Assembly (NCBI GenBank): GCA_964249405.1
Contig: CAXUBX010000002.1
Span: 6,326-70,325 of the forward strand
From: CAXTPV01 sp964249405
Lineage (GTDB): Bacteria; Pseudomonadota; Alphaproteobacteria; Acetobacterales; Acetobacteraceae
Direction: 5' to 3'
DNA length: 64,000 nucleotides
A model generated the notes under the pieces. It made no database searches and was not told where the DNA came from. It saw only the letters and a program-made list of their open reading frames with translations. Below, one piece after another: positions 10,411 to 19,650 of this stretch. How positions within the stretch are numbered: position 1 is the stretch's first letter; every line of letters starts with the position of its first letter. Both the position numbers and the translations under genes were made by a program.

Positions 10411-11405
10411 GTCCGGACGGTCTGGAGCGCGGCGAGGATCGCCTGGCGCCGGTCGAGGTTGAAGCGCGTCGTCTGCTCCCGCAACGCGCCGACCGCCAGC
10501 GACGCTTCCGCGGCGAGGTTCGCCCTCGCGAGATCGGATGCCGCGAGACGCCTCGCCCGTTCCTCGAGCGCCGCGCGGAGCCGGTCGGTGAAGGCGCCGA
10601 AGGCGTCCTCGGTTCGCCCGAGCCCGTCGGCGAGCGCGATGTCCGCCGCCCCGGGTTGCGCGTCGGGTGCGGCCTCCCGCCTGTGAAGCGCCGCCTCGAC
10701 GGCCTCCTCGATCGCCTCGGCATCCTCGGGCAGGTCGGCGAGCGCACGACCGGGCGAACCCGCGCCGCGCCGTGCGAGGGCGGCCGCGATCTCCGGATCG
10801 AGGTCGGGACGGCGGGCACTGACGATCGCTCCGACGTCCGGCTCGGCGAGCTTCCCGAGGCGGAGTTGCCGGCACCGGCTCCGGACCGTCGGCAGCAGGC
10901 GACCGGGCGAGGCCGACACGAGGAGCATGAGAGCCCGGGACGGCGGCTCCTCGAGCAGCTTCAGCAACGCGTTCGCCGCCGCGCGATTGAGGTGCTCGGC
11001 CCCGTCCACCACGACGACGCGCCACCCGCCCTCGGCGGGCGTCAACGCCATGAAGTCGCCGATCGCCCGGACCTCGTCGGCCACGATCTCGTTCCGGACC
11101 CGCTTGCGCTTGTCGTCCCAGGAACGCGACAGGCTCGCGAGATCGGCATGCGTCCCGTTCGCCACGCGCCGGAACACCGGGTGGGTCTCCGGAACGTGAA
11201 GTCCATCGCCGGGAAATCCCGCGAGCAGCGCGCGTGCGAAGCGGAACGCGAGCGTCGCCTTGCCGATCCCCTGCGGGCCGCCGATCAGCCAGGCATGGTG
11301 GAGCCGGCCCGACAGCGCGGCCTCCCGCATCGCGCGCTCCGCGGCCGCGTGTCCGACCAGCGCGGTGCTGGCGCGGGGGTCCGTCGACCCGCCTCCCCCG
11401 CTCAA
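10407..11405 (-). CDS. holB: DNA polymerase III delta-prime subunit
   Basis: A 332-residue clamp-loader subunit with an AAA+ domain. It begins with a GHAAAE segment, followed by Walker A GGPQGIGKAT (42-51), then DGAEHLNRAAANALLKLLEEPP and a sensor-type LPTVRSRCRQL. The TTG at 11405 is chosen because it restores the usual N-terminus and overlaps the preceding stop (TTGA). In most alphaproteobacteria tmk lies directly before holB; here it is absent and the carboxypeptidase gene abuts holB. Confidence 0.9.
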
Positions 11406-12652
11406 CCGCCCGTCACGTAGTGTTCGAGCACCGCGAGCGAGCGAAGCGGCAGCGCCATCCGCGGCACGCTCTCGTTGGCGACGAGCGGGATCTCGGTCGG
11501 CGGCACGCCGTGGCCGCCCACCACGAGCGTGCCCACCGCGTCGCCGACCGCGATCGGCGCCCGGATCGGGGCATCGTAGCGGACCGACACCGTGAGCGCG
11601 TTCCGCCACCCGTTCGGCAGGGTCAGGACGACGTCGTGCGCGCTCGCGAGCGCCACCGTCGGCTTCGCGCCGAGCCACACCGGCGCGGTGTCCACGGTCT
11701 GCTTCGCCGCGAACAGCGTCACGTCCTCGAAGGTCGCGAACGCCCACTCGAGCAGGCGCTCGCTCTCGGCGATCCGCACGTGCGAGGAGGGCATGCCGTT
11801 CAACACCATGATCACCCGTCGGCCGGCCCGGAGCGAGCTCGCGCAGATGCCGAAGCCGCCCGCTTCCGTGTGGCCGGTCTTGAGCCCATCCGCCAGACCC
11901 TTGTCGACCAGGACGTTGCGGTTCCCCTGGTCGATGTTGTCGAAGGTGTAGCTCGTCTCGCTGAAGAAATGATAATACTGTGGAAAGTCGTGGATGATGT
12001 CGTGCGCGAGCGTTGCGATGTCGCGGGCGCTCATGACATGCCCGTCGGCCGGCCACCCGGTCGCGTTCATGAAATGGCTGTGCGTGAGGCCGAGCTTCGC
12101 CGCCGTCTGGTTCATCAGCACCACGAATTGATCCTGCGACCCGCTGATCCCTTCCGCGAGCACGATGCAGGCGTCGTTGCCGGACTGGATGATCATGCCC
12201 CGGATGAGATCGGCGACCGACACCTGGCCGCCGAGGGGGACGAACATCTTCGAGCCCTGCATCCGCCAGGCCGCCTCGCTCACCGGCAGCGTCTGCCCGA
12301 GCGTCAGCTTGCCGGCGGCGAGCGAGGCGAAGGTCAGGTAGGCCGTCATCAGCTTGGTCAGCGACGAGGGCGGCATCTCCTCGTCGGCCGCCTTGGTGAG
12401 CAGCGTCGCGCCGGTGGTGTCGTCGCTGATGAAGGCCCAGCGCGCCGTCGTGCCGAACGGACCGATCGGCGTTTCGGCCGGCGTCGCGCTGCCGGTCGAG
12501 GCGGCCGGTCCGGTCCCGTCGCCGTCATCGTCGTCACTCGTCGCCGCCGGTCGATGACGGCGCCCGGCCGCCTCCGACCGCACGGGTGCGGCCAGCAGGG
12601 CCGCCAGGGAGGCCGCCCCGAGAACCACCGATCGCCTGTCCTGCGCGCTCAT
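11402..12652 (-). CDS. D-alanyl-D-alanine carboxypeptidase (PBP5/6-like)
   Basis: A 416-residue serine peptidase of family S11 that trims the terminal D-Ala from peptidoglycan pentapeptides in the periplasm. The three catalytic motifs are present: SxxK as S97-L-T-K100, SGN at 157-159 and KTG at 258-260. A C-terminal PBP5 domain follows. The N-terminus (DRRSVVLG, then a hydrophobic stretch) resembles a twin-arginine signal; an acidic linker (about 39-46) precedes the enzyme. It is 54 bases after the RlpA-like gene and is coupled to holB by a TTGA overlap. Confidence 0.93.
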   Translation of the reverse strand: MSAQDRRSVVLGAASLAALLAAPVRSEAAGRRHRPAATSDDDDGDGTGPAASTGSATPAETPIGPFGTTARWAFISDDTTGATLLTKAADEEMPPSSLTKLMTAYLTFASLAAGKLTLGQTLPVSEAAWRMQGSKMFVPLGGQVSVADLIRGMIIQSGNDACIVLAEGISGSQDQFVVLMNQTAAKLGLTHSHFMNATGWPADGHVMSARDIATLAHDIIHDFPQYYHFFSETSYTFDNIDQGNRNVLVDKGLADGLKTGHTEAGGFGICASSLRAGRRVIMVLNGMPSSHVRIAESERLLEWAFATFEDVTLFAAKQTVDTAPVWLGAKPTVALASAHDVVLTLPNGWRNALTVSVRYDAPIRAPIAVGDAVGTLVVGGHGVPPTEIPLVANESVPRMALPLRSLAVLEHYVTGG

Positions 12653-12706
12653 CGCCCGTGCCCGTTCATCGCCGCATCCTCGTCGAGAGACCCCGATTTC
12701 ACGTGA

Positions 12707-13603
12707 TCACGGCGTCCCGTCTTCAGCCTGGTCCTGTGCCACGATCCGCGCTCCGCTTATCCCGGCGGCCTCGGCCTGGTCCAGGGCCGCGTCGGCCTCC
12801 GCGATGCTGCCGAACGGGCCTCGCGTGACGCGCCAGACCGGGTCGCGTCCGCCGCCTTCCGGGCGCGCGATGCCGCCGGCGGCCCGGGCGACGTCTCGCG
12901 CGGCGGCTGCGCCGCTGAACGTTCCCGCATCCAGCAGCAACGAGACGGGCCCGACGGGCACCGTCTCGACGGTCCGGGGCACCGAGGGCGCCCCAGCCGT
13001 CGCCATCTCGCGGGCGGCGTCCTGCGGCGGCGGCGCTCCGGTGGTCGGGGGAGGTGCCGAACCCGGTGGTCCGAGCGGTGCCTCGGACACGGCGCCGAGC
13101 GGCGCGGTCGAGGTCGCCCTCGGCATGCCGCCGAGCTGGTCCGCGACGGCCTGCGACAGGGCGGGATCGATCGCGACCGAAACCGGTGTCACGCCCGTGA
13201 TCGCCAGCGCCCGGAGACAGGCGGCATCGAGCGCGATCACGCGTCCCGGGTCGGCCGGACCGAGGTCGTCGGCACGGACCAGCATCTGCCGTCCGTTCAG
13301 GAGATCGGTGACCCGGAGCACCACCGGAAGCTGCAGCGACTGCACGGCGGCGGCCGGAACCGCCGGGTCGAAGGCCGCGCCGTCGGTCGTCCGGTCGCCG
13401 CGCGAGGCCCGCGTCATCGCGACCGCGAGACCCGAGAAACCGCCGCCGAACCGCGCCGACGGATAGAACCAGACGCCGCGCGCATCCTGCCAGGGCGCCG
13501 GGACGACGTAGCGCGCCTCGGCGGGCGGCGGAGGTGGTTTCTCGCGGCCGCATGCCCCGAGCGCGGACAGGATCGCGAGCACGATCCCGGTGCCGGTCCT
13601 CAC
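12707..13603 (-). CDS. RlpA-like lipoprotein with SPOR domain
   Basis: A 298-residue protein with a lipoprotein-type signal (cysteine at residue 18 in SALGACG). A double-psi beta-barrel-like region spans about 40-135 (SGLAVAMTRASRGDRTTDG to ADDLGPADPGRVIALD), followed by a long Pro/Ala linker and a C-terminal SPOR domain (about 225-298). RlpA proteins are septal lytic transglycosylases or peptidoglycan binders. The barrel retains a DD-containing version of the catalytic NDRGPF loop but not its Arg, so activity is uncertain. The GTG start overlaps the mltB stop. Confidence 0.8.
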   Translation of the reverse strand: MRTGTGIVLAILSALGACGREKPPPPPAEARYVVPAPWQDARGVWFYPSARFGGGFSGLAVAMTRASRGDRTTDGAAFDPAVPAAAVQSLQLPVVLRVTDLLNGRQMLVRADDLGPADPGRVIALDAACLRALAITGVTPVSVAIDPALSQAVADQLGGMPRATSTAPLGAVSEAPLGPPGSAPPPTTGAPPPQDAAREMATAGAPSVPRTVETVPVGPVSLLLDAGTFSGAAAARDVARAAGGIARPEGGGRDPVWRVTRGPFGSIAEADAALDQAEAAGISGARIVAQDQAEDGTP

Positions 13604-14622
13604 GTCGAGGCGGTACCCAGCAGCCCGACCGCCAGCGCGTAGAAATCGGACGGATTGTAGCGGCGGATCGCGGCGAAGTTCCGATAGACGAGGAATGCGT
13701 CGCCGCCCGCGCCGTCCGGCATCAGCAGGCTCGCCAGGACATTCGTCCGGGAGAACGTCGTCCCGTCCAGACGTCGCACCCCGAGCGCCTCCCAGGTCCC
13801 GAGCGGTCGCTGCGTCACGCGCCCGACGAGCGCGGGATCGATCGGTCGCGTCAGCGACACCGCCTGACCCCAGGGCTCGCCTTCGTGCCAGCCCGAATGG
13901 GCGAGATAGTTGGCGATCGAGGCGAACACGTCGGGTTGGCTGGTCCAGATGTCGGCCCGATCACCGCCCGCAAACGATTGCGCGTATCGCAGGTAGGCGC
14001 TCGGCATGAACTGCGGCTGGCCCATCGCCCCCGCGTAGGAGCTCAGCATGCGGTCGACCGGCACCGCTCCGCGGTCCGCGATCCTGAGCGCGTCCAGGAG
14101 CTCGTCCCGGAAGAACTGCGCCCGCCTTCCGTCGTAGGCGAGGGTCGCCAGCGAATCGAACACCCCGAAGCTGCCGGTCTTGGAGCCGAAACCCGATTCG
14201 AGCCCCCAGATCCCGACGATCACCCCGGGATCGACGCCGTATCGCGCGGTGATGTCGCGGAACAGGGCGGCATGTTCGGCGTATTGCGCGCCTCCTTCCT
14301 CGAGCCGCGACGCCGGCAGCACGCGCGCCTTGTACTCGGACCAGGTCAGGGTGAACTCGGGCTGGTGCCGGTCGAGCATCACCACCCTGGCATTCGGCCG
14401 ATCGAGCGCGAGCGCCTCGGCGACGGTCGCGTCCGACACGCCCTCCGACAACGCCTCGCTCCGCACCACGGCGAGAAACCTCTCGTAATCCCCCCCGATC
14501 GCGCGGGCCGGCCAGGACAGCAGCGACGCGACACCCGCCGAGGCGAGCAACCGGCGGCGAGGCAGAACAATCGAAGCAGCCAACAGGTCGTCTCCGGTCG
14601 AGCGGGCGGGTCGGAGTCCCAT
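13600..14622 (-). CDS. Lytic murein transglycosylase B family (MltB-like)
   Basis: A 340-residue enzyme of the SLT_2/MltB family that cleaves the glycan strand of peptidoglycan. The catalytic glutamate is E142 in GIWGLESGFG, followed by family blocks including SSYAGAMGQPQFMPS and SIANYLAHSGWHEG. The N-terminus has a twin-arginine-like signal, PRRRLLASAGV at 21-31, ending near PARA. It is the first gene of a minus-strand operon with rlpA and dac. The start could be shorter than annotated, since the signal's n-region is long. Confidence 0.92.
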   Translation of the reverse strand: MGLRPARSTGDDLLAASIVLPRRRLLASAGVASLLSWPARAIGGDYERFLAVVRSEALSEGVSDATVAEALALDRPNARVVMLDRHQPEFTLTWSEYKARVLPASRLEEGGAQYAEHAALFRDITARYGVDPGVIVGIWGLESGFGSKTGSFGVFDSLATLAYDGRRAQFFRDELLDALRIADRGAVPVDRMLSSYAGAMGQPQFMPSAYLRYAQSFAGGDRADIWTSQPDVFASIANYLAHSGWHEGEPWGQAVSLTRPIDPALVGRVTQRPLGTWEALGVRRLDGTTFSRTNVLASLLMPDGAGGDAFLVYRNFAAIRRYNPSDFYALAVGLLGTAST

Positions 14623-14704
14623 GTTCGATCATACCCCTCTCGTCCGGGTGGCGGAACCACGCTCGCGCCTCGCACGTTGAGCCTCCCCTTCTTCGGAGGT
14701 GTCA

Positions 14705-16789
14705 GTGGCGGCAGCGAAAGGACGGCGCCGGCGGATCGGTCTCGGCGTCCTCGGCGTTTTCGCGGTCGCGATCGTGCTCCTGATCGTGTTCTGGAACTGG
14801 GACTGGTTCCTGCCGATCGTCGACGCCCAGGCGAGCGCCGCGCTCGGTCGCAAGGTCACGGCGCAGCACCTGCACGTCCGTCTCGGCCGCGTCACCACGG
14901 CGACGCTCGACGATGTGACGGTCGCCGAGCCCGCCTCGTTCTCGGCCGAGCGCCCGGTCGCCACCGTCGGCCACCTTTCGGTGTCGGTCGCTCTCCTCGA
15001 CTACATCCGCGGACGGGGCCTCGTGATCCCCCACATCGACGTGGATCACGCGGACGCCGACATCATCAGCCGCGCCGACGGGCAGAACAACTACACGTTC
15101 AAGTTCATGGAGCCGTCGAAAACCCCGGCCAAGCCGGGGCCGAGCCCGAAGATCGGCCTGCTGACGATCGAGGACAGCCGGATCGACGTCGCGATGGCGA
15201 AGCTCCGCGCGAAGTTCCACCTGAACGTCCACACCACGCAGGACGCGGCCGACGCCAGCCGCGACCGGATCGTGGTCACCGCCGACGGAACCTATGCCGC
15301 GCAGCCGATCACCGGCCGCCTGATCGCCGGCGCGCTGCTCACGCTCCGTGATCAGGCGACGCCCTATCCGATCGACCTGCACGTGGCGAACGGGGCGACC
15401 CATGTCGCCCTGGTCGGAACCGTGCAGGACCCGCTGAAGTTCGCGGGCGCCAACCTGCAGCTGGTGTTCCAGGGTCAGGACATGGCGGCGCTCTACCCGC
15501 TGACCGGGGTGCCGATCCCGAGCACCCCGCCCTACCGGGTCGCCGGACATCTCGACTACACGAAGACGCACATCGTGTTCCGCGACTTCGAGGGCCGTCT
15601 CGGAAGCAGCGATCTCGGCGGCACGATCTCGGTCGATCCCGCGGACCACCCGCCCTCCCTCCGGGCCGATCTCCACTCGCGGGAAATCAACCTCGCCGAT
15701 CTCGGCGGCTTCATCGGCGGCAGCCCGGGACACAAGGCGGAGAACCGGGCGGCGCACGCCGGAGGCACGAAGCACGGGACCAACGTCCTGCCGACCACGC
15801 CGATCAACCTGCCCAAGCTGAAGGCGATGAACGTCGATCTCAGCTACCGGGGCGAGCACATCGAGGGCAAGTTCGTGCCGCTCGACAACATGGTGGTCCT
15901 GCTCACCATCCACGACGGCGACCTCGACCTCAAGAAGATCGATTTCGGCGTGGGCCACGGAGAGCTCACCGGCCACGGAACGCTCGACCCGGTCGGTCGC
16001 GACGTCCACGCCGATGCCGCGGTCGAGGTTCGCGACGTCGATCTGACCCACCTGCTGAACTCGACCCACGCCTTCCACGGCAAGGGGATCGTCGGCGGCG
16101 GGGTCCGGCTCGACGGGACCGGCGGCTCGATCGCCGGTCTGGTGGCGCACGGTCATGGCGGCGTCGAGCTCTACATGCGGGATGGCGGCGACATCTCCGC
16201 CCTGCTGCCGGACCTGCTCGGCCTCGAGTTCAGCAACGCGCTGCTCTCGGCGCTCGGAGTGCCGAACCGCACCAACGTCGACTGCTTCGTCGCGGCACTT
16301 CCGCTGGACGACGGCGTCCTCGACACGCAGCTCTTCGTGCTGCAGACCGGCGAGGCCCGGACCACCGGGCACGGCGACATCGATCTGCGCGACGACTCGA
16401 TCCGGTATGCGCTCACGACGCGCTCGACCCACTTCAGCGTCGGCTCGCTGCCCGGAGCGATCAACATCGGCGGTTCACTCTCCAGCCCCTCGATCCTGCC
16501 CGGCGCCGAGATCGCGGCCCGCGGCGCGGCGGCGGTGGGGCTCGGGATCGTCTTCGTGCCGCTGGCGATCCTCCCCACGATCCAGTTCGGCGTCGGCCAG
16601 AGCAAGGTGTGCGAGGCAGCGATCCATGGCGCCGGCCTCCCGCCCGCTCCCGGAGCCGCCACCCCCGTCTCCGCGTCTACGGCAGCCGCGCCGCCGGGAA
16701 GCGCCGCCGCGAAGCCGCCCGCACGGAAGCGGAGCCGGGCGGCGGTCCACCGGATCTGGGAACACCGGCTCAACGCCCACGCCTCGTGA
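14705..16789 (+). CDS. AsmA family protein
   Basis: A ~694-residue protein with a basic N-terminus (KGRRRR), one membrane helix at about 12-32 and a long beta-rich body. AsmA_2-type repeats at the C-terminus include GHGDIDLRDDSIRYAL and GGSLSSP. AsmA/TamB-like proteins span the envelope and are implicated in lipid transport to the outer membrane. The GTG at 14705 is preferred because GGAGG lies five bases upstream; a GTG at 14699 overlaps that site. The tail is Ala/Pro-rich and basic. It is divergent from mltB with an 82-base gap. Confidence 0.85.
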   Translation: MAAAKGRRRRIGLGVLGVFAVAIVLLIVFWNWDWFLPIVDAQASAALGRKVTAQHLHVRLGRVTTATLDDVTVAEPASFSAERPVATVGHLSVSVALLDYIRGRGLVIPHIDVDHADADIISRADGQNNYTFKFMEPSKTPAKPGPSPKIGLLTIEDSRIDVAMAKLRAKFHLNVHTTQDAADASRDRIVVTADGTYAAQPITGRLIAGALLTLRDQATPYPIDLHVANGATHVALVGTVQDPLKFAGANLQLVFQGQDMAALYPLTGVPIPSTPPYRVAGHLDYTKTHIVFRDFEGRLGSSDLGGTISVDPADHPPSLRADLHSREINLADLGGFIGGSPGHKAENRAAHAGGTKHGTNVLPTTPINLPKLKAMNVDLSYRGEHIEGKFVPLDNMVVLLTIHDGDLDLKKIDFGVGHGELTGHGTLDPVGRDVHADAAVEVRDVDLTHLLNSTHAFHGKGIVGGGVRLDGTGGSIAGLVAHGHGGVELYMRDGGDISALLPDLLGLEFSNALLSALGVPNRTNVDCFVAALPLDDGVLDTQLFVLQTGEARTTGHGDIDLRDDSIRYALTTRSTHFSVGSLPGAINIGGSLSSPSILPGAEIAARGAAAVGLGIVFVPLAILPTIQFGVGQSKVCEAAIHGAGLPPAPGAATPVSASTAAAPPGSAAAKPPARKRSRAAVHRIWEHRLNAHAS

Positions 16790-16890
16790 CGCGTCGCCGC
16801 GTTCGGGGTAAGGGCCTCGGCCGGACGTGAGCGGCGGACGTCGGGGCAGGACGGGGTGAGCATGGGTGTCTTCCCCGAACGGGCATCGGC

Positions 16891-17469
16891 GTGATCCATC
16901 TCTCGGTCAACGCGATCATGGCGGCCGCCGGTCGCCGGCCCTTGCTGGAAGGCGGCGCGGTCATCCTCGGCACCTTCATCCTGGAAGACGCGGCGACCGT
17001 GATCGCCGGGATGCAGGTCTCGGACGGCAAGCTTCCGTGGCACATCGCGATCGCCTCGCTCTATCTCGGCATCGTGCTCGGCGATCTCGGGCTTTATGGT
17101 CTTGGTCGGCTCGCGGCGCTGTTCCCACCGATCCTCCGCGTGGTCCGGATCGACCGTCGGCAACGCGGCCAGGAATGGCTGTCGTCGCGCGTGTTCCAGG
17201 TGGTGTTCGTCAGCCGCTTCATTCCGGGCGCCCGGCTCCCGACCTACACGGCCTGCGGGTTCCTGGGCGCGAACCTCGTCCGCTTCACGCTCGCGGCCGT
17301 GGTCGCGACGCTGATCTGGACGTCCTTGCTGTTCCTGCTATCGCTGCACGTCGGCAAGTTCCTGATGGAGCATTTCGGTGCCTGGCGCTGGGCCGGCATG
17401 CTCGGGTTCATCATCCTCGTGGTCGCAGCCGGGCGGATCGCCGCCAGCATCCAGAAAGAAGTCCAATGA
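16891..17469 (+). CDS. DedA/SNARE-associated (VTT domain) membrane protein
   Basis: A 192-residue integral membrane protein of the DedA superfamily. Features include ILGTFILEDAAT with acidic residues in the first re-entrant segment, GLYGLGRL, and the signature Arg in FVSRFIPGARLPTYTACGF. Some DedA-family members flip undecaprenyl phosphate or phosphatidylethanolamine. The GTG start at 16891 fits the hydrophobic profile. Its stop overlaps the ATG of the next gene (ATGA), so it is translationally coupled to an ATP-grasp ligase; the pair probably acts in one membrane process. Confidence 0.88.
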   Translation: MIHLSVNAIMAAAGRRPLLEGGAVILGTFILEDAATVIAGMQVSDGKLPWHIAIASLYLGIVLGDLGLYGLGRLAALFPPILRVVRIDRRQRGQEWLSSRVFQVVFVSRFIPGARLPTYTACGFLGANLVRFTLAAVVATLIWTSLLFLLSLHVGKFLMEHFGAWRWAGMLGFIILVVAAGRIAASIQKEVQ

Positions 17470-18554
17470 GCACCACCGCCGCACGTATCGTTCCCGATGG
17501 CGTGACGGACGGGGAGCGCCTGATCTCGCCTTTCGAGTACTGGCCGGGCTGGCTGTTCTACACCCCGGTGGTCCTGCACTGGCTCTGGCTCGGGCTCCGA
17601 CACGGTCACTTCACGCTTCCGACCGCGGCCAATCCGGGCATCGAGGCCGGCGGTCTCTGCGGCGAGAGCAAGACCGGGATCCTCGGCCGGGCCGGTCCCG
17701 CCGGTCAGGCCTGGATCGCCCGCTTCGGCGTCTTCGAGACCGGCGCGGACGACGCCGCCAGGGTCGAGACGCTGATGGGCGAGCTCGAGCTCGATTTCCC
17801 GGTCGTGATCAAGCCCGATGTCGGCTGCCACGGTGCCGGTGTCCGCCTGGTGCAGAATCCGGAGGCACTCCGTCCGACCCTCGCCGCCTTTCCGCGCGGC
17901 GTGGCGCTCCTGGTGCAGGAATTCGTCCCGTTCGAGGGCGAGGCCGGCGTCTTCTACATACGCCATCCCGGGGGCGCCCCCCGGATCACCTCGATCACGC
18001 TGAAATCGTCGCCCGTGGTGATCGGCGATGGCCGCTCGACGCTCCGCCGGCTGATCGACGACGACCCGCGGCTTCGCCGGACCGCGGGCCTCTACCTTCC
18101 CCGGCTGCGCGAACGGGCCGACGCGGTGGTCCCACATGGGGAGACGGTCCGTCTCGTGTTCGCGGGCAACCACTGCAAGGGCTCGCTGTTCCACGACGGG
18201 ACGACGCTCGCGACCGATGAGCTCCGGGTGACGATCGACACCATCTGCCGCTCGGTTCCCGATTTCCACTTCGGCCGGATCGATCTCCGCTACCGCGACC
18301 TCGCCTCGCTGCGCCGTGGCGAAGGGTTCCGGGTGATCGAGATCAACGGGATCGGTTCGGAGGCGACCCACATCTGGGATCCCCGGACCAGGCTGGTCAG
18401 CGCCTACCGGGCGCAGTTCCAGCACTATCGGGAGGCCTTCGCGATCGGACGCGCGATGCGCCGGCGGGGCCACAAGCCCGTCGGCCCTCTGGCACTTCTC
18501 GCGCTCTGGCGACGGCAGAGCCGGCTGATCGCCTCCTACCCGATGAACGACTGA
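17466..18554 (+). CDS. Membrane-associated ATP-grasp ligase (D-Ala-D-Ala ligase-like)
   Basis: A 362-residue protein. An aromatic, hydrophobic segment at about 23-44 (FEYWPGWLFYTP, then VVLHWLWL) is followed by a conserved-looking TAANPGI...GGLCGESK block and an ATP-grasp fold. ATP-grasp motifs include FPVVIKPDVGCHGAGVRLV, LLVQEFVP and the metal-binding FRVIEINGIGSEATHIWD. ATP-grasp enzymes join a carboxylate to an amine through an acyl phosphate. The substrate is unknown. Coupling to a DedA gene and the membrane-type N-terminus suggest work on a lipid or lipid-linked substrate; this is inference. Its 3' end overlaps convergent bolA by 19 bases. Confidence 0.75.
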   Translation: MSTTAARIVPDGVTDGERLISPFEYWPGWLFYTPVVLHWLWLGLRHGHFTLPTAANPGIEAGGLCGESKTGILGRAGPAGQAWIARFGVFETGADDAARVETLMGELELDFPVVIKPDVGCHGAGVRLVQNPEALRPTLAAFPRGVALLVQEFVPFEGEAGVFYIRHPGGAPRITSITLKSSPVVIGDGRSTLRRLIDDDPRLRRTAGLYLPRLRERADAVVPHGETVRLVFAGNHCKGSLFHDGTTLATDELRVTIDTICRSVPDFHFGRIDLRYRDLASLRRGEGFRVIEINGIGSEATHIWDPRTRLVSAYRAQFQHYREAFAIGRAMRRRGHKPVGPLALLALWRRQSRLIASYPMND

Positions 18555-18835
18555 CCGCGTCCGGCCTCGGACGGCGTGCGGAGCGCCATCGAGAGCGCGT
18601 GCAGGCCGGTCTCGAACTCGGCGGCGACGGCCTCCTGTGCCGCACGCTGGCGCGCGAGGCGCGACATGCCCTCGAACAACGGGGAAACCACCAGCACGTC
18701 GTAGTGCGTCTCGCCGGCGCCGCTGCTGCCGGCATGACCCGCATGCAACGCGCTCCGGTCCGCGACCTCGACCTCGGCCGGCGCGAAACGGCGCGCGAGA
18801 AGCGTCCTCATCCGTTCCGACCTCGTTTCGGTCAT
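18536..18835 (-). CDS. bolA: BolA family protein
   Basis: A 99-residue BolA-like protein. The core has the expected order: RSALHAGHAG, a loop, then HYDVLVVSPLFEGMSRLARQR and a C-terminal helix ending with HALSMALRTP. BolA proteins bind monothiol glutaredoxins and iron-sulfur clusters and influence stress responses. It is divergent from a J-domain gene with a 59-base gap. The order bolA / J-domain / cobS / cobT is conserved in many alphaproteobacteria. The 3' end overlaps the convergent ATP-grasp gene. Confidence 0.92.
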   Translation of the reverse strand: MTETRSERMRTLLARRFAPAEVEVADRSALHAGHAGSSGAGETHYDVLVVSPLFEGMSRLARQRAAQEAVAAEFETGLHALSMALRTPSEAGRGQSFIG

Positions 18836-18894
18836 GCTGTCCGTCTCCTCGTCAAGATCTTGCCCTCACACCCGGCTTCCGCACATGTAGCGGC

Positions 18895-19494
18895 GTGATC
18901 AGTCGTCGAACCCCGCGGTTCCGGGCCTATGATCCCGACCCGGAAGCCCCGGGCCGGGGTTGCGACTTTCCGGGATGCGACGCCCATGCCGGATACCGGG
19001 CGCCGAAGTCGCGAACCACGCTGAACGACTACTGGTGGTTTTGTCTCGACCATGTCCGCGCCTACAACGGCGCGTGGGATTTCTACAAGGGCATGACGCC
19101 CGGCCAGATCGAGGCCCAGATCCGTGCCGACACGCATTGGCAGCGGCCATCCTGGCGGGTCGGCACGATCGGGAGCACGACCCGGCTGGAAGATGCGATC
19201 AACGATCCGCTCGGGATCCTCTCGGATGCGCGCCGCGCAGCCGGCGCGCGTGCCGACCAGGCACGTCGCGTCGAGGCGCCGACCGGGCTTCGCGAGCCGC
19301 TCGATACGCTCGGGCTGCACTGGCCGGTGTCGCTCGACGAAGTGAAATCCCGCTACAAGGATCTCGCCAAGCGTCATCATCCCGATGCGAACAACGGCGA
19401 CCGCTCCGCCGAGGAGCGGCTGAAGGTGATCAATCACGCCTATTCGACGCTCCGTCGCCATCTCGCCGGCGAGGCACCGGTCGGAGCGCGTTGA
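18895..19494 (+). CDS. J-domain (DnaJ-like) protein
   Basis: A 199-residue protein with a C-terminal J-domain at about 138-190. It includes helix II DEVKSRYKDLAKRHHPDAN with the essential HPD motif, and a final helix (LKVINHAYSTLRRHL). The N-terminal region has Cys residues (GCDFPGCD, FCLDH) that could bind metal, and the family block YNGAWDFYKGM. It presumably stimulates an Hsp70 (DnaK). A GTG at 18895 is the likely start. Its place between bolA and cobS is a conserved alphaproteobacterial arrangement of unknown logic. Confidence 0.88.
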   Translation: MISRRTPRFRAYDPDPEAPGRGCDFPGCDAHAGYRAPKSRTTLNDYWWFCLDHVRAYNGAWDFYKGMTPGQIEAQIRADTHWQRPSWRVGTIGSTTRLEDAINDPLGILSDARRAAGARADQARRVEAPTGLREPLDTLGLHWPVSLDEVKSRYKDLAKRHHPDANNGDRSAEERLKVINHAYSTLRRHLAGEAPVGAR

Positions 19495-19650
19495 AGCCGA
19501 GCGATGCCGGAGTACCGGATCGCGCTGACGTCGAGGCGCGCCAGGCGAGGCGGCCGAGGGCGGAGCGGCAGGCCGGCGGCGGACAAGACCGAGGAGAATG
19601 ACTGCCTTATGACCAGGATCGCCGCCCTGAGCGAAGACGGGGTCGAAAGC

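Noticed and set aside
19598..19612. A four-codon leader peptide (ATG ACT GCC TTA TGA) before cobS
   Set aside because: It overlaps the alternative cobS ATG and follows GAGGAGA, but such short frames are expected by chance and nothing else supports it.
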